The notes below the pieces were generated by a model. It saw only the letters and a list, made by a program, of their open reading frames with translations. It was not told where the DNA came from and did no database searches. DNA of 64,000 bases from Nitrogeniibacter aestuarii. GTDB taxonomy: Bacteria > Pseudomonadota > Gammaproteobacteria > Burkholderiales > Rhodocyclaceae. Where the stretch lies: contig NZ_CP071321.1 of assembly GCF_017309585.1 (NCBI RefSeq), forward strand, positions 3,926,001 to 3,990,000. Direction: 5' to 3'. Shown here in pieces: positions 32,937 to 41,673 of the stretch (its first letter is position 1; each line of letters begins with the position of its first letter). A program made the position numbers and the translations under genes.

Positions 32937-33010
32937 TGGAGCGGGTGAAGGGAATCGAACCCTCGTCGTAAGCTTGGAAGGCTTCTGCTCTACCATTGAG
33001 CTACACCCGC
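32937..33010 (-). tRNA. tRNA-Gly (anticodon TCC)
   Basis: A 74-base cloverleaf with encoded CCA. Acceptor GCGGGTG pairs with CACCCGC; the anticodon loop CTTCCAA gives TCC; the T arm contains GGTTCGATTCC. It lies 17 bases from tRNA-Thr on the same transcript. Confidence 0.96.
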
Positions 33011-33094
33011 GCACAACGCTTTGCGACCCTTTGCACCGCCCGCCTCGCCAAGAGCTCTTCGCTCTTTACGACGCAGTCCAACTGCCAAAAAATC

Positions 33095-33179
<85 letters not shown>

Positions 33180-33193
33180 GCGAGAAGCGCCGC

Positions 33194-33222
33194 ACTATAG
33201 CCCGCCCACTTAGGCATGTCAA
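33194..33222 (-). promoter_or_regulatory. Strong sigma-70 promoter of the tRNA-tuf operon
   Basis: On the - strand TTGACA (perfect -35) and TATAGT (-10) are separated by exactly 17 bases and end 14 bases before tRNA-Tyr. The GC-rich stretch after the -10 box (GCGGCGC) resembles the discriminator of stringently controlled stable-RNA promoters. Confidence 0.85.
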
Positions 33223-33399
33223 ACCCTTTTTCCAAAATAGTTGGCCGGGCGTGCAGTATCCAACAACAGCATCAGGGTATGCCGTGATTGTCACGGCGCG
33301 GAATCCGCCTATGCTGGAGGCGTCTGCCCCCTGTGTGCGACCGGCCTCACGAGGGCTGAGCATCGAACCGGAAAAACACGATTTTTTGCGGAGATTCAC

Positions 33400-36300
33400 A
33401 TGGATTCGTCTGCCGACAGACAAACGCCTCTCAGCCTTGATGACAAATACACGACCGCCAAGGGTCGCGTCTTTCTGACCGGCTATCAGGCACTGGTTCG
33501 CCTGCTGCTCATTCAGAAAGAACGCGATCAGCGCGCCGGACTGGATACGGCCGGATTCGTGTCGGGCTACCGCGGCTCACCTCTGGGCGGGCTTGACCAG
33601 ACCCTGTGGAAGGCGCGCGACCACCTGGCCAGCCACCACATCGTTTTCCAGCCCGGCATCAACGAGGATCTTGCCGCCACGGCGGTCTGGGGCTCTCAAC
33701 AAGTCGCGCTGAGCCAGAAGGCAAAGCACGACGGCGTGTTCGCGCTGTGGTACGGAAAGGGACCAGGCGTGGACAGAAGCGGGGATGCGTTCCGGCATGG
33801 CAACGCAGCCGGGAGTTCCGAGTTCGGGGGCGTGCTGGTCGTCGCGGGCGACGATCATGCGGCCAAGTCGTCGACCTTTCCGCATCAGACCGACCATTTT
33901 TTCAAGTCGATGATGATGCCGGTGCTGGCCCCGGCGGGTGTTCAGGAGTACATCGACTTCGGCATTCATGGCTACGCCCTGTCGCGCTATTCGGGTTGCT
34001 GGGTTGCTTTCAAAGCTTTGGCCGACACGGTGGAAACCTCGGCCTCGGTCGATGTCGATCCGGCCCGCATCGAGATCCGCACGCCCGCCGACTTCGAACG
34101 CCCACCCGACGGGCTCAACATCCGCTGGCCGGATCCCCCGCTGGTGCAGGAGCGAAGACTGCTCAATTTCAAGCTCTACGCGGCGCTGGCGTACTGCCGG
34201 GCCAATGAACTCAACCAGGTGGTGATCGACGCGCCGGAGCCTCGTCTGGGCATCATTACCAGCGGCAAGAGCTATCTGGACGTACGTCAGGCCTTTGACG
34301 ATCTCGGTATCGACGACGCACTGGCGGCGAAGATCGGCATCCGGCTGTACAAAGTGGGGATGGTGTGGCCACTGGAGGCCTCGGGCGTCCGCGCATTTGC
34401 AGAAGGGCTCGACGAAATTCTCGTGGTCGAAGAAAAACGGCAGTTACTCGAGTACCAGCTCAAGGAAGAACTCTACAACTGGCGGGAAGACGTTCGGCCG
34501 CGGGTGGTCGGCAAGTTCGACGAGAAAGGGGAATGGTCCTCGACCCCCCGCAGTGACGGGACGGTCGATCACGGTCACTGGCTGCTCCCCGCCGCCGGAG
34601 AACTGACGCCGGCCATGATCGCACGCGTGATCGCGGCACGGATCGCCAGGTTCTTCACCTCCGACCGCATCAAAGCCCGCCTGACGTTTCTCGAGGCCAA
34701 AGAGGCTGCGCTGGCGGCACGTGATTTCTCAATCGATCGCGTCCCGACCTTCTGTTCCGGCTGCCCGCACAACACCTCGACGCACGTCCCCGAGGGCAGT
34801 CGCGCCCTGGCGGGTATCGGGTGTCATTACATGGTCACCTGGATGCCGGAGCGTCGCACCGGCACGTTCACGCAGATGGGCGGGGAAGGCGTGCCCTGGG
34901 TGGGTCAGGCCCCCTTCACCGAAGAGAAGCACATCTTTGCCAACCTGGGCGACGGCACCTACTTCCATTCCGGTCTGCTGGCCATCCGCCAGGCGGTGGC
35001 CGCCGGGGTGAATATCACCTACAAGATCCTCTACAACGACGCCGTCGCCATGACCGGCGGCCAACCCCACGACGGTGAACTGACGGTGCCCAAGATCGTC
35101 CGACAGCTCCAGGCAGAGGGGGTGCATAACGTCGTGGTCGTTAACGATGGCACTGCGCGCGACTACGGCCCGAGCGACATCGCCCATGTACCGATCCGGC
35201 ACCGTGATGAAATGGACGCCATTCAACGCGAGTTGCGCGAATCGGGCGGCGTTACCGCACTCATCTACGACCAGACCTGCGCGGCCGAAAAGCGCCGGCG
35301 CCGCAAACGCGGTACCTACCCTGACCCGGCCCGTCGCGTGTTCATCAACGAGGCCGTGTGCGAGGGCTGCGGCGATTGCGGCACTGCAAGCAATTGCATG
35401 TCGATCCTCCCCGTCGAAACCGAGTTCGGCCGCAAGCGCCAGATCGACCAGTCCAGTTGCAACAAGGACTATTCCTGTCTGAACGGCTTCTGCCCCAGTT
35501 TCGTGACCATCGAAGGCGGGGGCTTACGCAAACCCTCCGCGCAGACCATCTCCGAGTCAGCATTTCCAAGCCTGCCCTCGCCCGATATCCCGGAGACATC
35601 GAGACCTTTCGGCATTCTCGTGACGGGCGTCGGCGGGACCGGCGTGGTCACCATCGGTGCGCTCATCGGCATGGCGGCGCACCTGGATGGCAAGGGCGTC
35701 ACCGTGCTTGACATGACGGGACTGGCCCAGAAAGGGGGCTCGGTGTTCTCTCACATCCGGGTGGCGAATCATCCGGATGATCTGCACGCCGTGCGCATCG
35801 CGGCCGGAGAGGCGGATGCCGTCATCGGGGGTGACGTGGTGGTCTCGACCAGCTCGGAAGCCTTGGCCAAGATGTCGGCCGAGCGCACGCGCGCCATCAT
35901 CAATTGCGCCGAAACGCCAACGTCCGAATTTGCCAAGAATCCGGACTGGCAGTTTCCCCTCGCCGACATGGAGCGCGCGGTTGGCGATGCGATTGGCGCT
36001 GCGCGTGCCGATTTCTTCGACGCTACTGCGCTGGCGACCCGGCTGATGGGTGACGCCATCGCCACCAACCTGTTCCTGCTCGGGTACGCGTGGCAAAAGG
36101 CGATGGTTCCGGTCAGTCACGCGAGTCTGATGCAAGCGATCGAACTCAACGGCGTCGCCATCGACATGAACAAGGCCGCCTTCCTGTGGGGGCGCCGCGC
36201 CGCGCACGACCTGGCGCGCGTCGAGCGCATCGCGGCGCCCGAGGCAGCCACTGCCGAGAAGGAAGTCGACCTCGACGCACTGATTGAGCGAAGAGCCCAA

Positions 36301-36939
36301 TGGCTGAGCGGCTACCAGGACACCGCGTACGCCGAACGCTATCGCCAGCTTGTCGAGCGCGTTCGGCGCGCGGAGGCGACGCTGGGTTCGGAACGCCTGA
36401 CGCAGGCCGTGGCCTTTCACTATTTCCGCCTGCTGGCCTACAAGGATGAGTATGAAGTCGCGCGCCTCTACTGCGACCCGGATTTCTGGGCCCGGATCGG
36501 GGCCACGTTCGAAGGCGAGTACGAGGTCAGATTCCATCTGGCGCCGCCGCTGACCGCACGTGTCGACCCACGCACCGGTCGCGTCCCGAAACGCAGCTAC
36601 GGCAAGGGCATGCGGCACATCTTCCGTCTTCTAGCCCGGCTGAAGCGCTTGCGAGGGACGCGCTGGGATCCGTTCGGCTGGACATCCGAACGGCGCGCTG
36701 AACGCGAACTGATCACGCGCTATGAGGCGGACGTGGCCGAACTGCTCGATACCTTGAGCTTTTTGCGTCATCCCCTGGCGGTGCAGATCGCCGAGTGCCC
36801 CGCCACGATCCGCGGTTACGGGCATATCAAGGCTGCGAACATGAAGCGCGCCGAAGCAGAGCGCGAGCGCTTGCTCGAACAATGGCGCGACATGTCGACC
36901 GTCACCGCCGAAAGCACCGACAATCGCCGCGCCGCCTGA
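33400..36939 (+). CDS. Fused indolepyruvate (aryl-2-oxoacid) ferredoxin oxidoreductase
   Basis: A 1179-residue multidomain enzyme expected to convert aryl-2-oxo acids such as indolepyruvate or phenylpyruvate to the acyl-CoA with reduction of ferredoxin. The N-terminal IorA-like part holds the thiamine-diphosphate region (CSGCPHNTSTHVPEGSRALA near residue 452, then LGDGTYFHSG). An iron-sulfur segment follows (CEGCGDCGTASNCMS from Cys654, then SCNKDYSCLNGFCPS). The IorB-like gamma domain starts near residue 738 (GVGGTGVVTIGALIGM), and a C-terminal domain of unknown role completes it. The ATG at 33400 has GGAG seven bases upstream; an in-frame TTG at 33241 is rejected. The gene stands alone, divergent from the tRNA-tuf operon. 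The exact 2-oxoacid is inferred. Confidence 0.88.
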   Translation: MDSSADRQTPLSLDDKYTTAKGRVFLTGYQALVRLLLIQKERDQRAGLDTAGFVSGYRGSPLGGLDQTLWKARDHLASHHIVFQPGINEDLAATAVWGSQQVALSQKAKHDGVFALWYGKGPGVDRSGDAFRHGNAAGSSEFGGVLVVAGDDHAAKSSTFPHQTDHFFKSMMMPVLAPAGVQEYIDFGIHGYALSRYSGCWVAFKALADTVETSASVDVDPARIEIRTPADFERPPDGLNIRWPDPPLVQERRLLNFKLYAALAYCRANELNQVVIDAPEPRLGIITSGKSYLDVRQAFDDLGIDDALAAKIGIRLYKVGMVWPLEASGVRAFAEGLDEILVVEEKRQLLEYQLKEELYNWREDVRPRVVGKFDEKGEWSSTPRSDGTVDHGHWLLPAAGELTPAMIARVIAARIARFFTSDRIKARLTFLEAKEAALAARDFSIDRVPTFCSGCPHNTSTHVPEGSRALAGIGCHYMVTWMPERRTGTFTQMGGEGVPWVGQAPFTEEKHIFANLGDGTYFHSGLLAIRQAVAAGVNITYKILYNDAVAMTGGQPHDGELTVPKIVRQLQAEGVHNVVVVNDGTARDYGPSDIAHVPIRHRDEMDAIQRELRESGGVTALIYDQTCAAEKRRRRKRGTYPDPARRVFINEAVCEGCGDCGTASNCMSILPVETEFGRKRQIDQSSCNKDYSCLNGFCPSFVTIEGGGLRKPSAQTISESAFPSLPSPDIPETSRPFGILVTGVGGTGVVTIGALIGMAAHLDGKGVTVLDMTGLAQKGGSVFSHIRVANHPDDLHAVRIAAGEADAVIGGDVVVSTSSEALAKMSAERTRAIINCAETPTSEFAKNPDWQFPLADMERAVGDAIGAARADFFDATALATRLMGDAIATNLFLLGYAWQKAMVPVSHASLMQAIELNGVAIDMNKAAFLWGRRAAHDLARVERIAAPEAATAEKEVDLDALIERRAQWLSGYQDTAYAERYRQLVERVRRAEATLGSERLTQAVAFHYFRLLAYKDEYEVARLYCDPDFWARIGATFEGEYEVRFHLAPPLTARVDPRTGRVPKRSYGKGMRHIFRLLARLKRLRGTRWDPFGWTSERRAERELITRYEADVAELLDTLSFLRHPLAVQIAECPATIRGYGHIKAANMKRAEAERERLLEQWRDMSTVTAESTDNRRAA

Positions 36940-37037
36940 GAGGAGAAAAGCGCCCGTTTTTACCGCCACACACGGGGACTGGATGGCGCACTGGCGGACT
37001 ACGATGCAGCATCCGCCCACAACCGCCGACTGTCGCC

Positions 37038-37799
37038 GTGCCTGTTCTGCGCTTCATCCTCGCCCAGGTGGTGGCCTGGGCACTCGTCTATGCCGCGCTG
37101 TACCTGGGCGTGCCATTGCGTGGCGTGGCCCTGGCGCTCACGCAAGCGGTCGCGGCGGCCGGCCTCGCTCACGTGCTGCGTTCCGAGCGCTGGTGGCGTT
37201 GGGTCCACCTGGCGTTCACGCCCCTGATCTGGGCGGCCAGCCAATTCAACGTTGCCCCCGGGTGGTATCTGGCTGCCTTCGCGGTTCTGGCCGTGTTTTA
37301 CTGGAGCAGTTTTCGCACCCGGGTGCCACTCTTCCTGAGCAATCGGCCAACCCTGAACGCGCTGGCCAAGCTGCTGCCCACACACAGCATCCACTTCCTC
37401 GACGCGGGCGCCGGCACAGGTACCGTCCTTCGCCCCCTGGCCCGACAACGCCCTGAGTCAAGCTTTGTGGGCTTCGAAGCAGCCCCCGGCCCCTGGCTGA
37501 TCGGATACTTGCTCAATCGGAGGCAGGCCAACCTGCTATGGCGGCGGGGGGATTTCTGGCAGCACGACTGGTCCATGTACGACGTGGTGTATGTCTTCCT
37601 GTCACCCGTGCCCATGGCCGATGTCTGGGGTAAGGCCCAGCGGGAGTTACGCCCGGACGCACTGTTGATCAGCAACAGCTTCCCGGTTCCGGATGTCGAA
37701 CCGGACCGGGTGATCGACCCCGAAAGCGATGGAGCGCGACCGCTCTATGTGTACCACCCGGGCCGAACCCGCTCGGCCAAAAGACAGAAAAAGGGATAA
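37038..37799 (+). CDS. Membrane-anchored class I SAM-dependent methyltransferase
   Basis: About 253 residues. The first 90 are strongly hydrophobic with probable transmembrane helices (FILAQVVAWALVYAALYLGV; FNVAPGWYLAAFAVLAVFYW). A Rossmann domain follows with the SAM-binding motif I LDAGAGTGTVL at about 121-131, then an acidic second motif (FVGFEAAPGP) and DVVYVFLSPVPM. The start is uncertain: the GTG at 37038 begins just before the first hydrophobic helix and avoids long unrelated upstream sequence, but no strong ribosome site is seen. The substrate is unknown. It lies 98 bases after the oxidoreductase. Confidence 0.75.
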   Translation: MPVLRFILAQVVAWALVYAALYLGVPLRGVALALTQAVAAAGLAHVLRSERWWRWVHLAFTPLIWAASQFNVAPGWYLAAFAVLAVFYWSSFRTRVPLFLSNRPTLNALAKLLPTHSIHFLDAGAGTGTVLRPLARQRPESSFVGFEAAPGPWLIGYLLNRRQANLLWRRGDFWQHDWSMYDVVYVFLSPVPMADVWGKAQRELRPDALLISNSFPVPDVEPDRVIDPESDGARPLYVYHPGRTRSAKRQKKG

Positions 37800-37890
37800 A
37801 AAATCGGGTCAATTTCAGCCACGGGACTTCCCTTCGCCTGCGGATAATGCAATGCATGCGGCCACGTCGCCGCGCACAGGAACGACCGTT

Positions 37891-38646
37891 ATGGCTGACA
37901 TCATCTGCATCATTGGAAACAAGGGCGGCACCGGCAAGACCTCCCTGTCACACATGCTCTGCCAGGGACTGGGCCTGCTAGGCCAGCGCTCAGCCTGCGT
38001 ATTGACCGACACCGCCCGCGAGCCCCTGCGACCGGATGGACGGCGTTATGTCACCGCCGACGCGCGCACGCCCGAGGCGCTGGCCAAAGTAGCGACCAAG
38101 CTGCGATCACTCGACGGCTGGATCGGCGTCATCGACGGTGGCGGCAATCGACACGAGGTGGATCGCCAGCTCTACGCACTGGCCGACATCGTGCTCCTGC
38201 CCTTTCGAGAATCGCACGAAGACATCCGCACCGTTCTCAACGATCTGGAACATTTCCCGCGCGCCTACGCCCTGCCCTCCCAGTGGCCGACAAACCCGTG
38301 GGCCCGCGAGGCGGCCGACCGCAACGTGGCACAGATGATGGGGGCCTATCGCCATCGCATCCTGCGCCCCGTCAACAGTCTGTCGTCGTCCAAGCTGCTG
38401 CTGCAAAGCGAGATTCCGGAGCAGCTGCCGACGCAACTGTCGAATACCTGCCGGCGCCTGGCCAGGCAGATGATGGAGGTGCTGGAAATTCAGTACACCG
38501 ACGTCGCCGACGAACCGGAGACGTCATCGCCCGGGGCGAGCAACCTCCCCGAAACCGGCTTTGCCGCCCACGCACCTGCGGCAGAGCCGCCAGATGAGCC
38601 CTGCGAGGCGCCGGACGAAACCATGGACGCCTACGCCGCCCACTGA
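37891..38646 (+). CDS. ParA/MinD-like ATPase (orphan)
   Basis: A 251-residue P-loop protein. The deviant Walker A motif GNKGGTGKTS at residues 9-18 has the signature lysine of ParA/MinD ATPases; the Walker B-like strand is GWIGVIDGGGN. The last 45 residues are acidic and Pro/Glu-rich (PAAEPPDEPCEAPDETMD), probably disordered. No ParB, MinC or plasmid-like gene is adjacent. The ATG at 37891 starts at the first beta strand; an ATG 13 codons upstream is possible. The cargo is unknown. It ends at a strong terminator. Confidence 0.75.
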   Translation: MADIICIIGNKGGTGKTSLSHMLCQGLGLLGQRSACVLTDTAREPLRPDGRRYVTADARTPEALAKVATKLRSLDGWIGVIDGGGNRHEVDRQLYALADIVLLPFRESHEDIRTVLNDLEHFPRAYALPSQWPTNPWAREAADRNVAQMMGAYRHRILRPVNSLSSSKLLLQSEIPEQLPTQLSNTCRRLARQMMEVLEIQYTDVADEPETSSPGASNLPETGFAAHAPAAEPPDEPCEAPDETMDAYAAH

Positions 38647-38650
38647 ATGA

Positions 38651-38678
38651 AAAAGCCCCGGCAATCACCGGGGCTTTT
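38651..38678. terminator. Bidirectional intrinsic terminator
   Basis: A perfect 11-pair palindrome (AAAAGCCCCGG / CCGGGGCTTTT, loop CAATCA) sits between the convergent ParA-like and LuxR-type regulator genes. Its A/T ends give a T run on both strands, so it serves both genes. Confidence 0.92.
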
Positions 38679-38699
38679 CAGTTGCGCGTTCGATGCAAC

Positions 38700-39335
38700 T
38701 CAGAGTCGGGCGCCGTGCCGGGTGATGACCAGCACTGCCTGGGCCCGATTGCTGACGTTGAGCGCGCGGAAAATGGCCGACATGTGCACCTTCACCGTGC
38801 CTTCGGACAGGCCCAGCAAGTCGGCGATTTCCCGGTTGGTCTTGCCCTGGGCAAGCAACTCCATGACGCGTGTCTGCGCTGTGGTCAGGCCGAAGCGCTC
38901 CTGAATCGGCGCACCGCCGCGCCGGCGGGCCGCCGCGCTGCTGCTGTCGTCCTTGGGTGTGTAGACACCGCCGTCAAGCACCGTGCGGATGGCACTGAGC
39001 AATTCCTCGCTGGAGCATGACTTGGGCACAAAGCCGGACGCCCCGGAGCGCATGGCACGCTGAATCGAGGCGCTGTCGTCCAGGGCCGAGACAACGATGC
39101 ACGGCAACTCCGGAAAACGCTTGGCCAGGATGCCCAGGAGCGAGAAACCGTTCATGTCGGGCAGCATCAGATCAATCACGGCCAGATCGCGGTCAGGATC
39201 CTTTTCCAGCTCGGCCAGCGCCTCGTCCGCCGCCTTGACGCCAACGCACTTTACGTTGTCATCCAGACGAGAGAGCGTCTGCGCCATGGCCTCGCGCACC
39301 AGCACATGATCTTCAACCACAAGAATATTCGTCAC
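38700..39335 (-). CDS. LuxR/NarL-family response regulator
   Basis: A 211-residue two-domain regulator. The receiver (about 1-120) has the acidic residues EDH at 8-10, likely phosphorylation site Asp55 (VIDLMLPDMNG) and Lys in GFVPKS. The C-terminal GerE-type helix-turn-helix reads REIADLLGLSEGTVKVHMSA. The GTG at 39335 is chosen because a perfect GGAGG lies seven bases upstream and the receiver starts there; an ATG 24 codons upstream is possible. It is divergent from the TonB receptor gene and is the likely partner of the hybrid kinase at 42594-44528. Confidence 0.88.
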   Translation of the reverse strand: MTNILVVEDHVLVREAMAQTLSRLDDNVKCVGVKAADEALAELEKDPDRDLAVIDLMLPDMNGFSLLGILAKRFPELPCIVVSALDDSASIQRAMRSGASGFVPKSCSSEELLSAIRTVLDGGVYTPKDDSSSAAARRRGGAPIQERFGLTTAQTRVMELLAQGKTNREIADLLGLSEGTVKVHMSAIFRALNVSNRAQAVLVITRHGARL

Positions 39336-39590
39336 GAAATCGCCTCCGATCGATTCCGGGTGCCGCGAAGGGAGTTCTTTAGCAGCAACTTGGTTCATCG
39401 CATTCATTCCGAAAGCATAGCATGATCGATCTATTGTCAACACGAATCCCGATATCACGCCGGAATTTCGCCCGTAGGTCTGAGCATACCTGAGGCACGA
39501 CCGCATGACATCGGCGATCAACAACAAAATTCACGGCAACACCGATTAATGCAGTCCGGGCACTGGCCTCGGACGATAATTAACGCAACA

Positions 39591-41666
39591 ATGGCCGGGT
39601 TAACCCAGTGCCTTTCCCACATGGCCCGTCTGTTGCCCCTCCTTGTCGGCGTCTCGATGCTCGGCGCATCGCTCTCTCCCTCGCTTGCGGCGACGCCCTC
39701 GGCGGCGGCCACCGAGCTGACCATCTTCGGCGACATGCCGGTGGTGCTGTCCGCCGCACGCTTGATTCAACCTCTGGATGATGCCCCGGGTGCCGTCACG
39801 GTCATTGACCGGCAAATGATCGAAGCATCTGGCGCGCGCGACCTTGCCGAACTGCTCAAGTACGCCCCGGGGTTCCAGTTGGGTCGTTTCAAAGGCGCGA
39901 CGCCGCTGACCACATACCACGGACTTTCGGATGACCAGTCGCGTCGCATGCTGGTGCGGGTGGATGGCCGCTCCGCCTATTCGCCCTACTTCGGCAGCGC
40001 TATCGAGTGGGCCAAGCTCTCGGTCGACATCGACGATATCGAGCGTATCGAAGTCTTCCGCGGCTCAAATTCTGCGGCCTACGGCAGCAATGCATTTCTG
40101 GGCATCGTCGATATCGTCACCCGTCCTGCCGCTGATACGCCGCGCTTTCGCACACGGATCACCGAAGGGGCCAACGGTCTCCAAGACCAGATGGTCTCCG
40201 TAAGGCAACGTCTGGGAGACGCGACCGCGCGGCTCACGCTGGGGCAGAATCGTAGTGACGGCACCGACCCCAATCACGACAGCTACCGCAATCAACGCAT
40301 TGACGGACGCATCGACTGGCCCCTGAGCCCTGATGACACACTCGAGATTCATCTGGGCTTTGTAGACACGCGCGCAGACGAAGGCGCGGCGGAAGACATC
40401 ACGGACCCGGAGCGGAGCACCGACTCGTACACGGGCTTCGCACAAGCTCGCTGGCGCAGGCAACTGGCCAGCGGAGATGAACTCAAGCTCACCTATTTCC
40501 ATCAGGAAGAGCGTTACACGGACCCCGGGTTCCGCCTCCCCTCACTGTCCTCCTACCTGATCAACGTGGCCGGTTTTTCTCCGGCAGCCGTCAATGCCTT
40601 CTTCGTGTCGAACGGCATTCCCGCGGACGCTTACGTGGACGGCTCCATCAACAACCGGGCACTGCGTGACGACATCGAACTGGAGCACCAGACCTTGCTT
40701 GGCGAGCGCGCTCGACTGGTCTGGGGCGGCGGCATCCGAAATGACCGCGTCCGTTCAGAACGCGTCTTCAGCCGCGACGACGACATTCACATCCGCCAGC
40801 GACGCTTGTTCGCCAACCTGGAGTACCGACTACCGCCGATGTGGACGTTCAACGCGGGCGCCATGATAGAAGACACCAGCGAAACCGGGCCGCGTGTATC
40901 GCCACGACTGGCGGTCAACCTCCATCTGAACAAACAGCTCACGACCCGGGCCGCAGTCAGCCGCGGGTATCGCAACACCTCTCCATTCGAGCGTCAGGCC
41001 GATGTCCGCTATGCCGAGGCCCGCAGCGGATACGTCCTCGCTCAGACCTTGCAGCCTTCGGGCGACCTTCGTCCCGAGAAGGTGACTGCCCATGAAATCG
41101 GACTGAGATTCCAGTCGACCGACGGTTTCAGCAGCATTGACCTGCGGGTTTTCAACGAAGAGATCAACCAACTGCTCGAGCGCAAGACAACCGCCAGCAA
41201 CATCTCCCCGCCGCCGCCGCTCAACTCCAAAGGTGAGAGCCCGCTCTACATCAATGGTGCGTCTGCGACGATCAATGGCGCCGAGCTATCGGGCGTTTAT
41301 CGCTGGGGTACAGACGCGTGGATCGGCGGTCACTACACCTACACCGATATCGACAGCAACGTGATCGAAGCTCAGATCAGTGCGCCGCGCGAGGCCTTCT
41401 TCCTGTTCGCAGCGACGCAACTTCCCTGGCAATGGCAACTCAGTGGCGGCTGGGGGTACATGGGCATGATGAGCTGGTACGACGATGATGACTGGATTCA
41501 CGGCTACCACCACGCCAGCGCCCGAATTGCCAAGCGCTGGCGAACGGGCAACACCACGGCCGAACTTGCCGTCGGAATGGATCGAATCGCCGGAGCCGTC
41601 TCCGACTATCGTCCGGAAATCAGTCGCCCTCCAGAGGGCTACGTCACGCTTCGACTGACCTACTGA
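39591..41666 (+). CDS. TonB-dependent outer-membrane receptor
   Basis: About 690 residues. An N-terminal signal peptide (MARLLPLLVGVSMLGASLSP, cleavage after ...SLAA) is followed by a plug domain (about 50-175; APGAVTVIDRQMIEASGARD, RRMLVRVDGRSAYSPYFGSA, IERIEVFRGSNSAAYGSNAF). A 22-strand beta-barrel then ends in aromatic LRLTY. It resembles the FepA/CirA-like group. The start is uncertain between 39549, 39591 and 39621, since none has a clear ribosome site. Its substrate is unknown. It is co-directional with a binding protein and sensor kinase with very short gaps, so a role in sensing as well as uptake is likely. Confidence 0.88.
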   Translation: MAGLTQCLSHMARLLPLLVGVSMLGASLSPSLAATPSAAATELTIFGDMPVVLSAARLIQPLDDAPGAVTVIDRQMIEASGARDLAELLKYAPGFQLGRFKGATPLTTYHGLSDDQSRRMLVRVDGRSAYSPYFGSAIEWAKLSVDIDDIERIEVFRGSNSAAYGSNAFLGIVDIVTRPAADTPRFRTRITEGANGLQDQMVSVRQRLGDATARLTLGQNRSDGTDPNHDSYRNQRIDGRIDWPLSPDDTLEIHLGFVDTRADEGAAEDITDPERSTDSYTGFAQARWRRQLASGDELKLTYFHQEERYTDPGFRLPSLSSYLINVAGFSPAAVNAFFVSNGIPADAYVDGSINNRALRDDIELEHQTLLGERARLVWGGGIRNDRVRSERVFSRDDDIHIRQRRLFANLEYRLPPMWTFNAGAMIEDTSETGPRVSPRLAVNLHLNKQLTTRAAVSRGYRNTSPFERQADVRYAEARSGYVLAQTLQPSGDLRPEKVTAHEIGLRFQSTDGFSSIDLRVFNEEINQLLERKTTASNISPPPPLNSKGESPLYINGASATINGAELSGVYRWGTDAWIGGHYTYTDIDSNVIEAQISAPREAFFLFAATQLPWQWQLSGGWGYMGMMSWYDDDDWIHGYHHASARIAKRWRTGNTTAELAVGMDRIAGAVSDYRPEISRPPEGYVTLRLTY

Positions 41667-41673
41667 TCCCGAC

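Noticed and set aside
33241..33399. Upstream extension of the indolepyruvate oxidoreductase from an in-frame TTG
   Set aside because: The extra 53 residues show no similarity to the family, and the ATG at 33400 has a good ribosome site and matches the domain start.
38700..39527. Longer form of the LuxR-type regulator starting at 39527
   Set aside because: The added N-terminal residues precede the receiver domain without any match, while GTG at 39335 has a perfect GGAGG at seven bases.
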